Source of the DNA: Candidatus Borrarchaeota archaeon
GTDB taxonomy: Archaea > Asgardarchaeota > Sifarchaeia > Borrarchaeales > Borrarchaeaceae
DNA: 20,408 nt
Direction: 5' to 3'
NCBI GenBank assembly: GCA_016840645.1
Contig: JAEORY010000020.1
Span: 1 to 20,408, forward strand
Below the pieces are notes generated by a model. That model was not told the DNA's origin, did no database searches, and worked only from the letters and a program-made list of their open reading frames with translations. The translations under genes were made by a program, and so were the position numbers. Below, one piece after another: positions 1 through 7,366 of this stretch (its first letter is position 1; every line of letters starts with the position of its first letter).

Positions 1-2
1 CT

Positions 3-89
3 CGTGAAAGCCATTTAGTAGGGAGACATGGTCAGGAACTTGTAAGGTACTGTCGAGAAAAGGAGGAAAAGCTAAAAAGAAGTGGCTGA
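3..89 (+). CDS. 3' end of an unidentified protein, cut by the window edge
   Basis: An open frame enters from the left edge and stops with TGA at 87-89, giving a 28-residue tail (begins RESHLVGRHG, ends EEKLKRSG). The charged, helix-forming end with its lysine/glutamate-rich last ten residues looks like a normal protein C-terminus rather than noise. The stop lies 11 bases from the end of the convergent nhaA gene, a spacing typical of neighbouring genes. Too little remains to name a family. Confidence 0.45.
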   Translation, partial: RESHLVGRHGQELVRYCREKEEKLKRSG

Positions 90-100
90 AAAAGTGTGAG

Positions 101-1474
101 TCATTTCTCTAAAGCGGGGCAGACCTGTCTGAGAATCACCCAGCCCACAACTCCCGCAATAAATGATGCTATGAGAATTCCGATTTTGGCCATGAACAGT
201 AGAGGCAGCCCTTCAAAAGCTAAATGTGCAATTAAGAGAGACATTGTGAATCCAATCCCACCAAGCCAACTAATGCCATAAATCTGTTGCCAATTGACAC
301 CTGTTGGCATTACTGCAAGCCCAATTCTTACTGAAATCCATGCGAAAAGAAAGATACCAATTTGTTTGCCGACTATCAATCCCACCACTACACCTAGGGT
401 AACTGGATGAACCAAGGCAGTTGATATATTGCCGCTAAAGTTCACACCAGCATTGGCAAGAGCAAAGATTGGCATAATAATAAAGGCTACCCAATAGTGG
501 AGACTATGTTCCATTCGTTGCAGGGGTGTCTCCACATGTTGACATGAGGTTTCTAACTTCTGTAAGGCCGCATGTTGAGCGGCAGTGGTAAAAACACCCT
601 CTTTGTCTGTACAGGCCTCCTGAAATTCGACCACAAGATTTCGACTCAATTCAATGAATTTTTTTCTTTCGATACGTATAGTAGCTGGGACAGTTAACGA
701 CAGCAATACGCCAGCGACTGTCGCATGGAAACCTGATGTTAAAATGGCTAGCCAAAGACCGATTCCTAGAATTGCATAGATCAGTGGATGGCGAACATCT
801 GCCCAATTCGCGGCTGCTGCGCCTATCAGGAATCCAAAACCAATAACTAGACTGATCCATGAAATCTTTGTCGTGTAAAAGAGAGCAATAACAAGTATAG
901 CTCCTATATCATCAACTATTGCAGATGTTGCGAGAAAAACTTTAAGAGAAGGGTTTATCCGTTTTCCCATTAGAGTCAAGACACCAAGCGAAAATGCAAT
1001 ATCAGTAGCCATGGGAATACCAAAGCCCAGTACACCCTCTTTACCCGCATTTAAGGCAGTATAAAAAACAGCAGGCATCAACATTCCGCCCAAAGCAGCA
1101 AAGATTGGAAAAATTGCTTTTTTTGGTGTTGACAATTCTCCTACAAGTAGTTCTCGTTTAATCTCCAAACCTATTAGGAAGAAGAATACAGTCATCAACC
1201 CATCACTAATCCACAAAATTAATGGCTTCGCAAGTACAAAACGACCTATTCCAATGACTAATTCGGTTTGCCATAAATTAGTATAGCTATTGAGCCATAC
1301 ATTCGCCCAAATCAATGCTACAATCGTACACCCGAGCAATACAATACTGCTCGATCCTTGTGCCTTAGTAAATTTCTTAAAAGAACGTGTAAGTCTCTCA
1401 ATTCGTTCTTCTCGAGGTATTTTAGTAACTCTTGTGATATGTCTCCACATTTTCTTTTCACTCAAAAGGCTCAA
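101..1474 (-). CDS. nhaA: NhaA-family Na+/H+ antiporter
   Basis: A 457-residue polytopic membrane protein of the NhaA family, which exchanges cytoplasmic Na+ for external protons to control pH and sodium. Visible family marks are ATDIAF (Asp158) and the paired aspartates in IVDDIG (Asp188/Asp189), matching the conserved ion-binding aspartates of Escherichia coli NhaA, plus the early LEIKRELLVGEL segment. It is longer than E. coli NhaA (388 residues) because of a basic N-terminal extension of about 40 residues and a hydrophilic insert at roughly residues 268-322. Longer NhaA forms of this kind are known. The assigned start is TTG at 1474. An ATG at residue 9 is an equally possible start, as no clear ribosome site separates them. 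Upstream (about 1577-1600) the minus strand is TATA-like. The family is common in bacteria, so transfer is possible but not shown here. Confidence 0.95.
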   Translation of the reverse strand: MSLLSEKKMWRHITRVTKIPREERIERLTRSFKKFTKAQGSSSIVLLGCTIVALIWANVWLNSYTNLWQTELVIGIGRFVLAKPLILWISDGLMTVFFFLIGLEIKRELLVGELSTPKKAIFPIFAALGGMLMPAVFYTALNAGKEGVLGFGIPMATDIAFSLGVLTLMGKRINPSLKVFLATSAIVDDIGAILVIALFYTTKISWISLVIGFGFLIGAAAANWADVRHPLIYAILGIGLWLAILTSGFHATVAGVLLSLTVPATIRIERKKFIELSRNLVVEFQEACTDKEGVFTTAAQHAALQKLETSCQHVETPLQRMEHSLHYWVAFIIMPIFALANAGVNFSGNISTALVHPVTLGVVVGLIVGKQIGIFLFAWISVRIGLAVMPTGVNWQQIYGISWLGGIGFTMSLLIAHLAFEGLPLLFMAKIGILIASFIAGVVGWVILRQVCPALEK

Positions 1475-1669
1475 GAAAGGTTGATCATTAATTTAGTCCA
1501 ATATTTAACAATATTTCAAGCGAGAGTGTATCTCGATAGCTTGGAGGATCACTCTGATGATTCATAAAGGCTTTATATGTTTAAAAGATTAACCATTTTT
1601 AATGATAAATTGTATTGGCTATTAATTATGCTTATTTGCGTGAACAAGAAGAAAGGAATCGCGTAAAAA

Positions 1670-2665
1670 TTATAATAAATTGAATAATTTTCCAATAAAG
1701 AATATATAAAAAAGCAGGAGTATTCCTCCTTCCCATTGCGTAATTTCTCGATCTTGAGCGATGAAGAAATAGAGTATAGTTGCGACCAGCATCATCGGTA
1801 AGGCAAAACTAAGTATGTCTTGTGGAATAATGAGTGTTCCAAACAAGCCTGCTATACCCATAACGCCAAAAATGTTGAATATATTTGATCCCAAAACATT
1901 TCCGATTGCAATTTCGGATTTTCCGTTTCTTGCTGCTTTAATACTTACTACTAACTCAGGGGCTGAAGTACCAAACGCCACAACACTTACTGCTATTATC
2001 GCACGTGCTATGTTTAATAGCTCTGACAATTTAATGACTGATTCAACAGTGTAGACTGCACCAAGATAAATAAAAAAAGTACTCCCGATGAGAACAACTA
2101 TAGTTTTCCAACTGAATTCTCTCTTTTTAGGTTCATTCTCCGTCTCTTTTATCGCCGTATCCGCACTTTGTTTTTCTGTATGGATTGTATAGAGCAAATA
2201 AAGGCTCAACCCTGCAATATAGAGCAATGCCTCGGCTAGAGTAAGTACACCATCCCATATGGTTACAGCTAAGAAAAATGCTGAACCAACCAATAAAGGT
2301 AAATCCACATGAATAAGTTCATGAGTAACTCTTAACGTTCTGCGACAACTTATACTAGCGAGACCTAGAACGAGAAATATATTTACTATATTTGAGCCTA
2401 CAGCGTTACCTACCACAATTCCTGGGGCATTTTTCGATACAGCATAAACGGCGGTAATGAGTTCTGGCAAAGAAGTACCAATTGATACGATAGTGACTCC
2501 TACAATAAACGAAGGAAGCCCAATATGTAGACCTATCGTCTCAGCAGAATCTACAAAATAATCTGATGCTTTTATTAGGATAAATAAACTTGCAATGAAG
2601 ATGAGTATCCATGTGAATACCGATGACACAAGAAGGATCGAGAACATAACTGCGGTATATTGCAT
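1670..2665 (-). CDS. CaCA-superfamily Na+/Ca2+ exchanger-like protein (YrbG type)
   Basis: A 331-residue membrane protein with the internal duplication of the Ca2+/cation antiporter superfamily. The first alpha-repeat has GTSLPE (63-68) followed by a GNxxGSN motif (86-92). The second has GTSAPE (232-237) and a GNVLGSN motif (255-261). The glutamates in the two GTS-PE motifs coordinate Ca2+ in this family. A hydrophilic loop at about 163-186 separates the two five-helix halves. It is likely to export Ca2+ in exchange for Na+ or protons. It lies between nhaA and a divergent anion/Na+ permease, consistent with an ion-homeostasis block. The start is ATG at 2663-2665, with an AT-rich stretch upstream but no strong ribosome-binding site. 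The exchanged ions cannot be fixed from sequence. Confidence 0.92.
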   Translation of the reverse strand: MQYTAVMFSILLVSSVFTWILIFIASLFILIKASDYFVDSAETIGLHIGLPSFIVGVTIVSIGTSLPELITAVYAVSKNAPGIVVGNAVGSNIVNIFLVLGLASISCRRTLRVTHELIHVDLPLLVGSAFFLAVTIWDGVLTLAEALLYIAGLSLYLLYTIHTEKQSADTAIKETENEPKKREFSWKTIVVLIGSTFFIYLGAVYTVESVIKLSELLNIARAIIAVSVVAFGTSAPELVVSIKAARNGKSEIAIGNVLGSNIFNIFGVMGIAGLFGTLIIPQDILSFALPMMLVATILYFFIAQDREITQWEGGILLLFYIFFIGKLFNLL

Positions 2666-2846
2666 GTGCTCTTTAAATTATTTTTGTTTAGTAACGTTTT
2701 ACGAGTTAAATGATCATGAGAAAAGATATACATGAAGAAGAAAGACGCATGTCGAATATATTTGCGCGAAATCAATTGATATGAGATGAATGACGCTTTT
2801 ATGTCATATTTTCATATAGACCATTTTCTAATCGACAGGGGACGGA

Positions 2847-2854
2847 TTTATAAA
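2847..2854 (+). promoter_or_regulatory. TATA box candidate for the ArsB/NhaD-type permease gene
   Basis: TTTATAAA lies about 80 bases before the chosen ATG at 2933, with a second AT-rich candidate (AATAAATATATA, 2869-2880) closer in. Either would leave a short leader carrying the strong ribosome site at 2918-2928. Promoter use is inferred from sequence only. Confidence 0.4.
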
Positions 2855-2917
2855 GGAGAGTGTGGTATAATAAATATATACTTTCATTTCTTTGCTATAC
2901 TCTTTGTTAAACGCCTC

Positions 2918-2928
2918 AGGAAGGGTGA
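2918..2928 (+). promoter_or_regulatory. Ribosome-binding site deciding the permease start
   Basis: AGGAAGGGTGA ends four bases before ATG 2933. The longest open frame would add 49 upstream residues starting at 2786. That extension is compositionally unlike a transport protein and has no ribosome site, so this motif selects ATG 2933. Confidence 0.6.
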
Positions 2929-2932
2929 ATTC

Positions 2933-4213
2933 ATGCTGTCTAATGCACAAATTATTGCACTAGGGATTTTCATTTTTGTCTATGCCCTCATAATCACTAG
3001 TATACGAGAAAAAACCATAGCTGGAGTCTTTGGACTTGTTCTATTAGGTGCCTTCAGTATTCTCACTGTTGAAGAGATGATTGCATATGTGGACTGGGAA
3101 GCAATTATGTTGCTCTTTGGGCTGATGGTAATAGTGGGCGCATTTAGAGAGGCAGGTGTTTTTGCCTATCTTACCGCTTACATCATCAACTTTACTAAAT
3201 GTGATCCAAGAAAAATGCATTACATGTTCATTGGCTTGACTGCAGTGCTGGCATCATTATTAGACAGTGTAACGGTAGCGTTGTTTATGGTGACCGTAAC
3301 GATTATGATTTGTGAGGTGATTGAAGTAAATCCCAAACCGTATATCGTTTCAGAGATAATAGCAGCAAATATAGGCGGTACTGCAACTGCGATAGGCAAT
3401 CCTCCCAGTATAATGATTGCATCCGCAGCCGATTTAACATTTGTTGAGTTTGCTGCAAATATGGCCCCTATAACTATATTATGTCTCATACTTCTCACAT
3501 TATTCCTAAGATATTACTACAAAGACGCCATGGAGGAAGCCAAAGTGAAGATGGAACGCTGTCCAGTTCCGCCTAGAGATCTTGTTACTGATGAAAAACT
3601 CTTTAAACTTTGTATTATCGTTTTTCTAGTTTTCGTTGTATTAATGATCAGTCATAGATTTATTCATATAAGCCCCGCCATTATTGCATTGGGTTGTTCC
3701 GGAGTTATTCTTTTCTTAGGAGGTAAGAAAATGCCACGCATACTGCACAAAGTTGAATGGCCTACGTTATTATTCTTTGGTTCGTTATTTGTCGTTGTAG
3801 GTGGTCTTGCGAAAGTCGGTATTCTATATATGATTGCGACAGGTATCGCAGGGCTTATAGGACAAAACATGATTGCGGGAATATTCCTGGTTGCATGGAC
3901 TTCGGCGCTAGGCTCTGCAGCTGTAGATAACATCCCTCTCGTAGCAACACTTCTCCCAATTGTATTTGATATCTCGCAGATCACAGGACTGGAATTAAAG
4001 CCTCTTCTGTGGGCAATGGCTTTAGGTGCATGCATGGGCGGCAATGCTACAATAGTTGCATCAGCAGCAGGAATCGTAGCACAGTCAGCTTCCGAAAAGG
4101 CTAAATATCCAATTACCTTTTTCGAATTTCTAAAAGTGGGCATGTTATCAGTGCTTTTAACAGTTGGAGTAGGAAGCGTTTATCTAGCCATCCGATTCGG
4201 AGTTTTTGGTTGA
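2933..4213 (+). CDS. ArsB/NhaD-type (ion transporter superfamily) permease
   Basis: A 426-residue polytopic permease of the IT superfamily (ArsB, NhaD, SLC13 and P-protein relatives). It shows the two inverted halves typical of the fold. In the first, a helix carries LLDSVTVALFM (Asp111) followed by NIGGTATAIGNPPS from residue 146. In the second, SAAVDNIPLVATLLP (Asp332) is followed by GGNATIVASAAG. These hairpin motifs bind Na+ or anion in the superfamily. The substrate could be arsenite, a dicarboxylate, or Na+/H+ in NhaD fashion, and sequence alone does not decide. No arsenic-resistance genes (arsR, arsA, arsC) are nearby, which weakens an arsenite role. The DNIP signature resembles archaeal ArsB-like/YbiR proteins. 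It is divergent from the CaCA exchanger and convergent with the DUF4010 gene. Confidence 0.88.
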   Translation: MLSNAQIIALGIFIFVYALIITSIREKTIAGVFGLVLLGAFSILTVEEMIAYVDWEAIMLLFGLMVIVGAFREAGVFAYLTAYIINFTKCDPRKMHYMFIGLTAVLASLLDSVTVALFMVTVTIMICEVIEVNPKPYIVSEIIAANIGGTATAIGNPPSIMIASAADLTFVEFAANMAPITILCLILLTLFLRYYYKDAMEEAKVKMERCPVPPRDLVTDEKLFKLCIIVFLVFVVLMISHRFIHISPAIIALGCSGVILFLGGKKMPRILHKVEWPTLLFFGSLFVVVGGLAKVGILYMIATGIAGLIGQNMIAGIFLVAWTSALGSAAVDNIPLVATLLPIVFDISQITGLELKPLLWAMALGACMGGNATIVASAAGIVAQSASEKAKYPITFFEFLKVGMLSVLLTVGVGSVYLAIRFGVFG

Positions 4214-4264
4214 GATAAAAGCCTTTAACTGCTGTTGATTTATCCTATTGACATAATCTAATTT

Positions 4265-5551
4265 TTAAAACCTAAAGAATGAAAGAAAAATAAGAATGAT
4301 GAGCACAATCGAGGCTAAAAGAAATGTGTCTATCATCACGCATTTCAATAAATTGCGTCCGCCTCCCCCTAGCTTTACATACACTAATTTGTTCATAACA
4401 GCGGAGACTACAGCAGCTAGAATAGTTATTACTGCGATATAGTCAGATATTTTGCCTTGCGAAAACAAGACAGAAACTGAAAAAATTACAGCGCCTGATC
4501 CTGCAAACCCACCGATTATACCTGCAACGACCAAACCCGTCTCTCCAAATGTTTGTTGTAGTATTAACGTCAAAAATGTAATTCCAACAAATAAGGCAAT
4601 AAATTGCAATGCTGATTTAAAGGAAAAAGGTGATTCCACTTTAGGGGTTGGCAAACTCATTTCTTTTCGTGGGTATCCTCTTACAACACCAGCCATAAAT
4701 GCCAGCGCAAGCGGAATAGAGGTATATGCTAACAAAATTGGCGCTAAAATTGCGGCAATTAATAGATTTCGTAAGATCATTGTAGCATTTGTAATTACAA
4801 TCGCTTTTGAGAATAATTTTCCTTGCTCCTTCTTTTCTCCTGATTTACGTGCAATATTTGTAATACTTAAGACGGTTGCTTCACTATTAGCAACGCCACC
4901 AAAACTAGCGAATAGAAACAAGCCTTTTGTTCCAAATTTGTTGAGAGCAATATAGTTCAGAAATCGAAGACTCAATAATAGAATTAAAAGATAATATAAC
5001 AGACGCAGATTTATAGTGTTAAAAAAGGGCTCAGTTACATTGGGAATTAAAGGAAATAATAGTAGGAACAAGACACTTAACTCAAGTGCGGCTATTAATT
5101 CTTCATAGGTCAATTCTTTTACAATATCGCGTAATTCTTCCTTTACACTCAAAATAAGCGTTACAAATAGAGCAACGCTAACCGGGAGTAAAATAAAGCC
5201 ATAACCAACCAAAATCCCTATTAGGAATGTAAGTCCAAAGGAAATAGACGTTGTAACGCCAGGATCTTTTGTTTGAGTTATTTTATACCATGTATGCCCA
5301 CTAATAAGGACTATCGCAAAAATTGAACTCACTATCAAAATAATTAAAGCTATCTGTGGAATTAAACCAGCAGCAATAGAGGTAAACGTTCCAAGAAGAC
5401 TCAATAACCCGAAACTCCGAATACCTAGTATTTTAAAATTTCCTTCCTCTCTAGCCGCTTTTTGTCTCTCGACCCCAATGATAGCTCCTGCACTGAAGCC
5501 GATTATTATTCTGATGGCTAGTTCTGCTGAAAGTGATGGTTCGATCTGCAC
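4265..5551 (-). CDS. MgtC-like / DUF4010 membrane protein
   Basis: A 428-residue membrane protein with about a dozen hydrophobic segments. Residues about 1-140 match the MgtC/SapB-type N-terminal domain, including a glycine-rich first helix ending in GVERQ and an arginine-containing segment (LGIRSFGLLSLLG). The rest matches the DUF4010 membrane domain, with a GVANSEATV segment in the middle and a GGFAGSGAVIFS segment late. The role of DUF4010 proteins is not established. Relatives of MgtC are linked to Mg2+ limitation and virulence in bacteria, but that should not be transferred here. The start is GTG at 5549-5551, supported by AGGAAGGAA just upstream on the minus strand. It sits beside three ion transporters and ends 51 bases from the convergent permease. 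Confidence 0.85.
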   Translation of the reverse strand: MQIEPSLSAELAIRIIIGFSAGAIIGVERQKAAREEGNFKILGIRSFGLLSLLGTFTSIAAGLIPQIALIILIVSSIFAIVLISGHTWYKITQTKDPGVTTSISFGLTFLIGILVGYGFILLPVSVALFVTLILSVKEELRDIVKELTYEELIAALELSVLFLLLFPLIPNVTEPFFNTINLRLLYYLLILLLSLRFLNYIALNKFGTKGLFLFASFGGVANSEATVLSITNIARKSGEKKEQGKLFSKAIVITNATMILRNLLIAAILAPILLAYTSIPLALAFMAGVVRGYPRKEMSLPTPKVESPFSFKSALQFIALFVGITFLTLILQQTFGETGLVVAGIIGGFAGSGAVIFSVSVLFSQGKISDYIAVITILAAVVSAVMNKLVYVKLGGGGRNLLKCVMIDTFLLASIVLIILIFLSFFRF

Positions 5552-5872
5552 AATGTTCCTTCCTATAATAGTGAGATGAAATAGTTTTAGAAGATCTTTA
5601 TATTTATTTTTTCTATATCAATAAAACTGGAAGATAACTATAAAGAGGATGGCGCAAACTTATTAGATGGCTAAGCAAACAAATTCCTTTTCTGTACAAT
5701 AAGAAGCGATTAAATAACAATAAAATTTACAAAAGTTGCATTGTAAAAATAAGTGATGCCAACATAGTAGACGATTTTTCAAAGTATAACTATTCTTCTA
5801 TATGACTTTAAGAAAAGCAATATTATATCAATTAAAAATCTTAAAACCATAGAACTGTTTAAGAGCCCTTAT

Positions 5873-6004
5873 ATGAATTTATTTGTTAAAATCTTTGATA
5901 TAGAAGTTTACCAAATTCTATATTTCCGCCAACAGGATGGAATGAAGTCTTCGATGTCTATTTTTTCCGAAATTTGTAAAGAGAATAACTTCTTTTTGTC
6001 CTGA
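5873..6004 (+). CDS. Possible 43-residue ORF or gene remnant
   Basis: ATG at 5873, TGA at 6002-6004. The peptide has alternating hydrophobic and charged residues (VYQILYFRQQDGMKSSMSIF) resembling a helix-turn-helix fragment, but no family is recognised. There is no clear ribosome site. Protein-like sequence continues in another frame past the stop, so a frameshifted relic is at least as likely as a real small protein. Confidence 0.25.
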   Translation: MNLFVKIFDIEVYQILYFRQQDGMKSSMSIFSEICKENNFFLS

Positions 6005-6262
6005 ACTGGAATGACTATATTGTTACTCATCCTTCATCATCAAGAATCCTTTTTGACAATTGTAAAAATTAAACTTTTCAGTTGTATCAATAATTAACAC
6101 AATTTTGTGTCTAATATGTAGTTAGATATTTAAAAATATTTCCCATTTACTTAGCTAAACTTTACGTTTGTAAATATAAGGTATCATTCTATTGGTCAAT
6201 TAAACTCTTGGCATCATCTTAGTGCGGTAAAAAGAAATCCACGTGTTCTTGATGCTAATAAA

Positions 6263-6430
6263 ATGTTAAATGTAGCACAAAGACTAATTTTTTCAATCGA
6301 GCGGGGCAAGCTAAACATAGTGACTAATGAAACTTATATAACAGCTAGAAAATCTTATCTTCAAGCACAAATTCTTTTATACGAAATCTATATCATTAAC
6401 CATCAACTGTTGTTTCCCATTAAACAATAA
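6263..6430 (+). CDS. Possible 55-residue ORF or gene remnant before mtd
   Basis: ATG at 6263, TAA at 6428-6430, ending 32 bases before mtd. The predicted peptide is helical with good amphipathic character (VAQRLIFSIERGKLNIVTNE). The same frame is open upstream to about 6163 with plausible residues (VKRNPRVLDANKM) but no ATG, hinting at an N-terminally truncated gene. No ribosome site is visible and no family is recognised. Confidence 0.3.
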   Translation: MLNVAQRLIFSIERGKLNIVTNETYITARKSYLQAQILLYEIYIINHQLLFPIKQ

Positions 6431-6462
6431 ATAATATTATGTGCACACTGCGGTGAATTAAA

Positions 6463-7323
6463 TTGATTAAAATAGCAATAGTAAAAGCAGGTAATATCGC
6501 TACATCAACTATTATAGATATTATTTTAGACGAAAGAGCTCACAGAGAAGATATTGAAGTACGAGTTATAGGCTCTGGTCCAAAAATGGAAGTAAAAGTG
6601 ATTAAAGAAGTCATGGCTATTGCTCTAGCTCTTGAACCAGATTTGTTAATCTATGTAGGACCAAATATCTCGTCAAAAAGAAATATGGAAGTCGCGAAGG
6701 TTTTAAAAGACTTTAAAATTCCTATTATTTTTATTGGAGATGCGAAAAACAAGCATATTCTGAAAACATTGGAATTGTATGGCATCGGTTATATCATTTT
6801 AGAATCAGATCCTTTACTAGGAGCAAAAAGAGCAATACTTGATTCTACTGAAATGGTGTTATTTAACGCGAATGTATTAAAAGTTCTCGCGGTATCTGGG
6901 ACAATACGATTACTTCAACACGAACTAGACAGAGTAATTAAAGGTTTAAAACATAATAAGACACTGTTACCTAGACAAATTGTTGATTCTGACCTTGCTC
7001 TTAAATACTCTGGTATCAAAAACCCGTATGCCAACGCTAAAGCAAAAGCATCCTTCGAAATGGCCTCTATAGTTCATAAGTTAAACTATAGAGCATGCTT
7101 TGAACTTAAGAAAAAAGAAGAATACATTCCTTGTGTTGTTAGCGCACATGAATTAGCGGAAACTGCAGCAGAAATTGCGCAGAATGCACGAAATATCGAA
7201 AAGATTAATGATTCTATTTTAAGAGACCCTCACGATCGGTATGGACAAATATTGAGAAAGGAAAAATTGTATGGGGACTTAGCACTCCTTTCAGAACTCT
7301 ATCAAGAGCAGAACGACGTCTAA
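6463..7323 (+). CDS. mtd: F420-dependent methylene-tetrahydromethanopterin dehydrogenase (Mtd)
   Basis: A 286-residue protein aligning along its whole length with Mtd, which reversibly oxidises methylene-H4MPT to methenyl-H4MPT with coenzyme F420 in the archaeal C1 pathway (methanogenesis or tetrahydromethanopterin Wood-Ljungdahl pathway). Recognisable family segments are the N-terminal K-x-GNIATS strand-loop, LDERAHREDIEVRVIGSG, DPLLGAKRAILDSTEM, VSAHELAETAAE and INDSILRDPHD near the C-terminus. Length is normal (family about 275-285). The start is TTG at 6463, preceded by GGTGA about eight bases upstream. No other C1 gene is in the window, so the gene stands alone here, convergent with the aminopeptidase 43 bases away. 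Reaction direction in this organism is unknown. Confidence 0.95.
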   Translation: MIKIAIVKAGNIATSTIIDIILDERAHREDIEVRVIGSGPKMEVKVIKEVMAIALALEPDLLIYVGPNISSKRNMEVAKVLKDFKIPIIFIGDAKNKHILKTLELYGIGYIILESDPLLGAKRAILDSTEMVLFNANVLKVLAVSGTIRLLQHELDRVIKGLKHNKTLLPRQIVDSDLALKYSGIKNPYANAKAKASFEMASIVHKLNYRACFELKKKEEYIPCVVSAHELAETAAEIAQNARNIEKINDSILRDPHDRYGQILRKEKLYGDLALLSELYQEQNDV

Positions 7324-7366
7324 ACGCTTTTAAAAACACCTTATCTCAATTTTTTAAATACAATAC

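Larger units (their letters stand above)
5552..6462. other. 911-base AT-rich gap with two weak short reading frames
   Basis: No recognisable gene, RNA or mobile element is visible. It contains the promoter side of the DUF4010 gene (minus strand) and of mtd (plus strand). Two short plus-strand frames have protein-like composition: 5873-6004 (43 residues, starts MNLFVKIFDI) and 6263-6430 (55 residues, starts MLNVAQRLIF). After the first stop, at 6002-6004, a different frame (LNWNDYIVTHPSSSRILFDN) looks protein-like for another 23 codons. The second frame is open for about 33 codons before its first ATG. This pattern suits one or more decayed genes better than intact microproteins. Confidence 0.4.

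Noticed and set aside
1705..1731. GCAGGAGTATTCCTCC as a right-end hairpin or terminator
   Set aside because: Lies inside the CaCA gene, is explained by coding sequence and has no TAGTTCAC after it.
2786..2932. N-terminal 49-residue extension of the ArsB/NhaD-type permease
   Set aside because: No ribosome site at 2786, TATA-like boxes lie inside it, and a strong Shine-Dalgarno precedes ATG 2933.
5668..5690. GCTAAGCAAACAA as another IS605 right end
   Set aside because: Only a short GCTAAGCAA match; no hairpin and no GTAGTTCAC follows.
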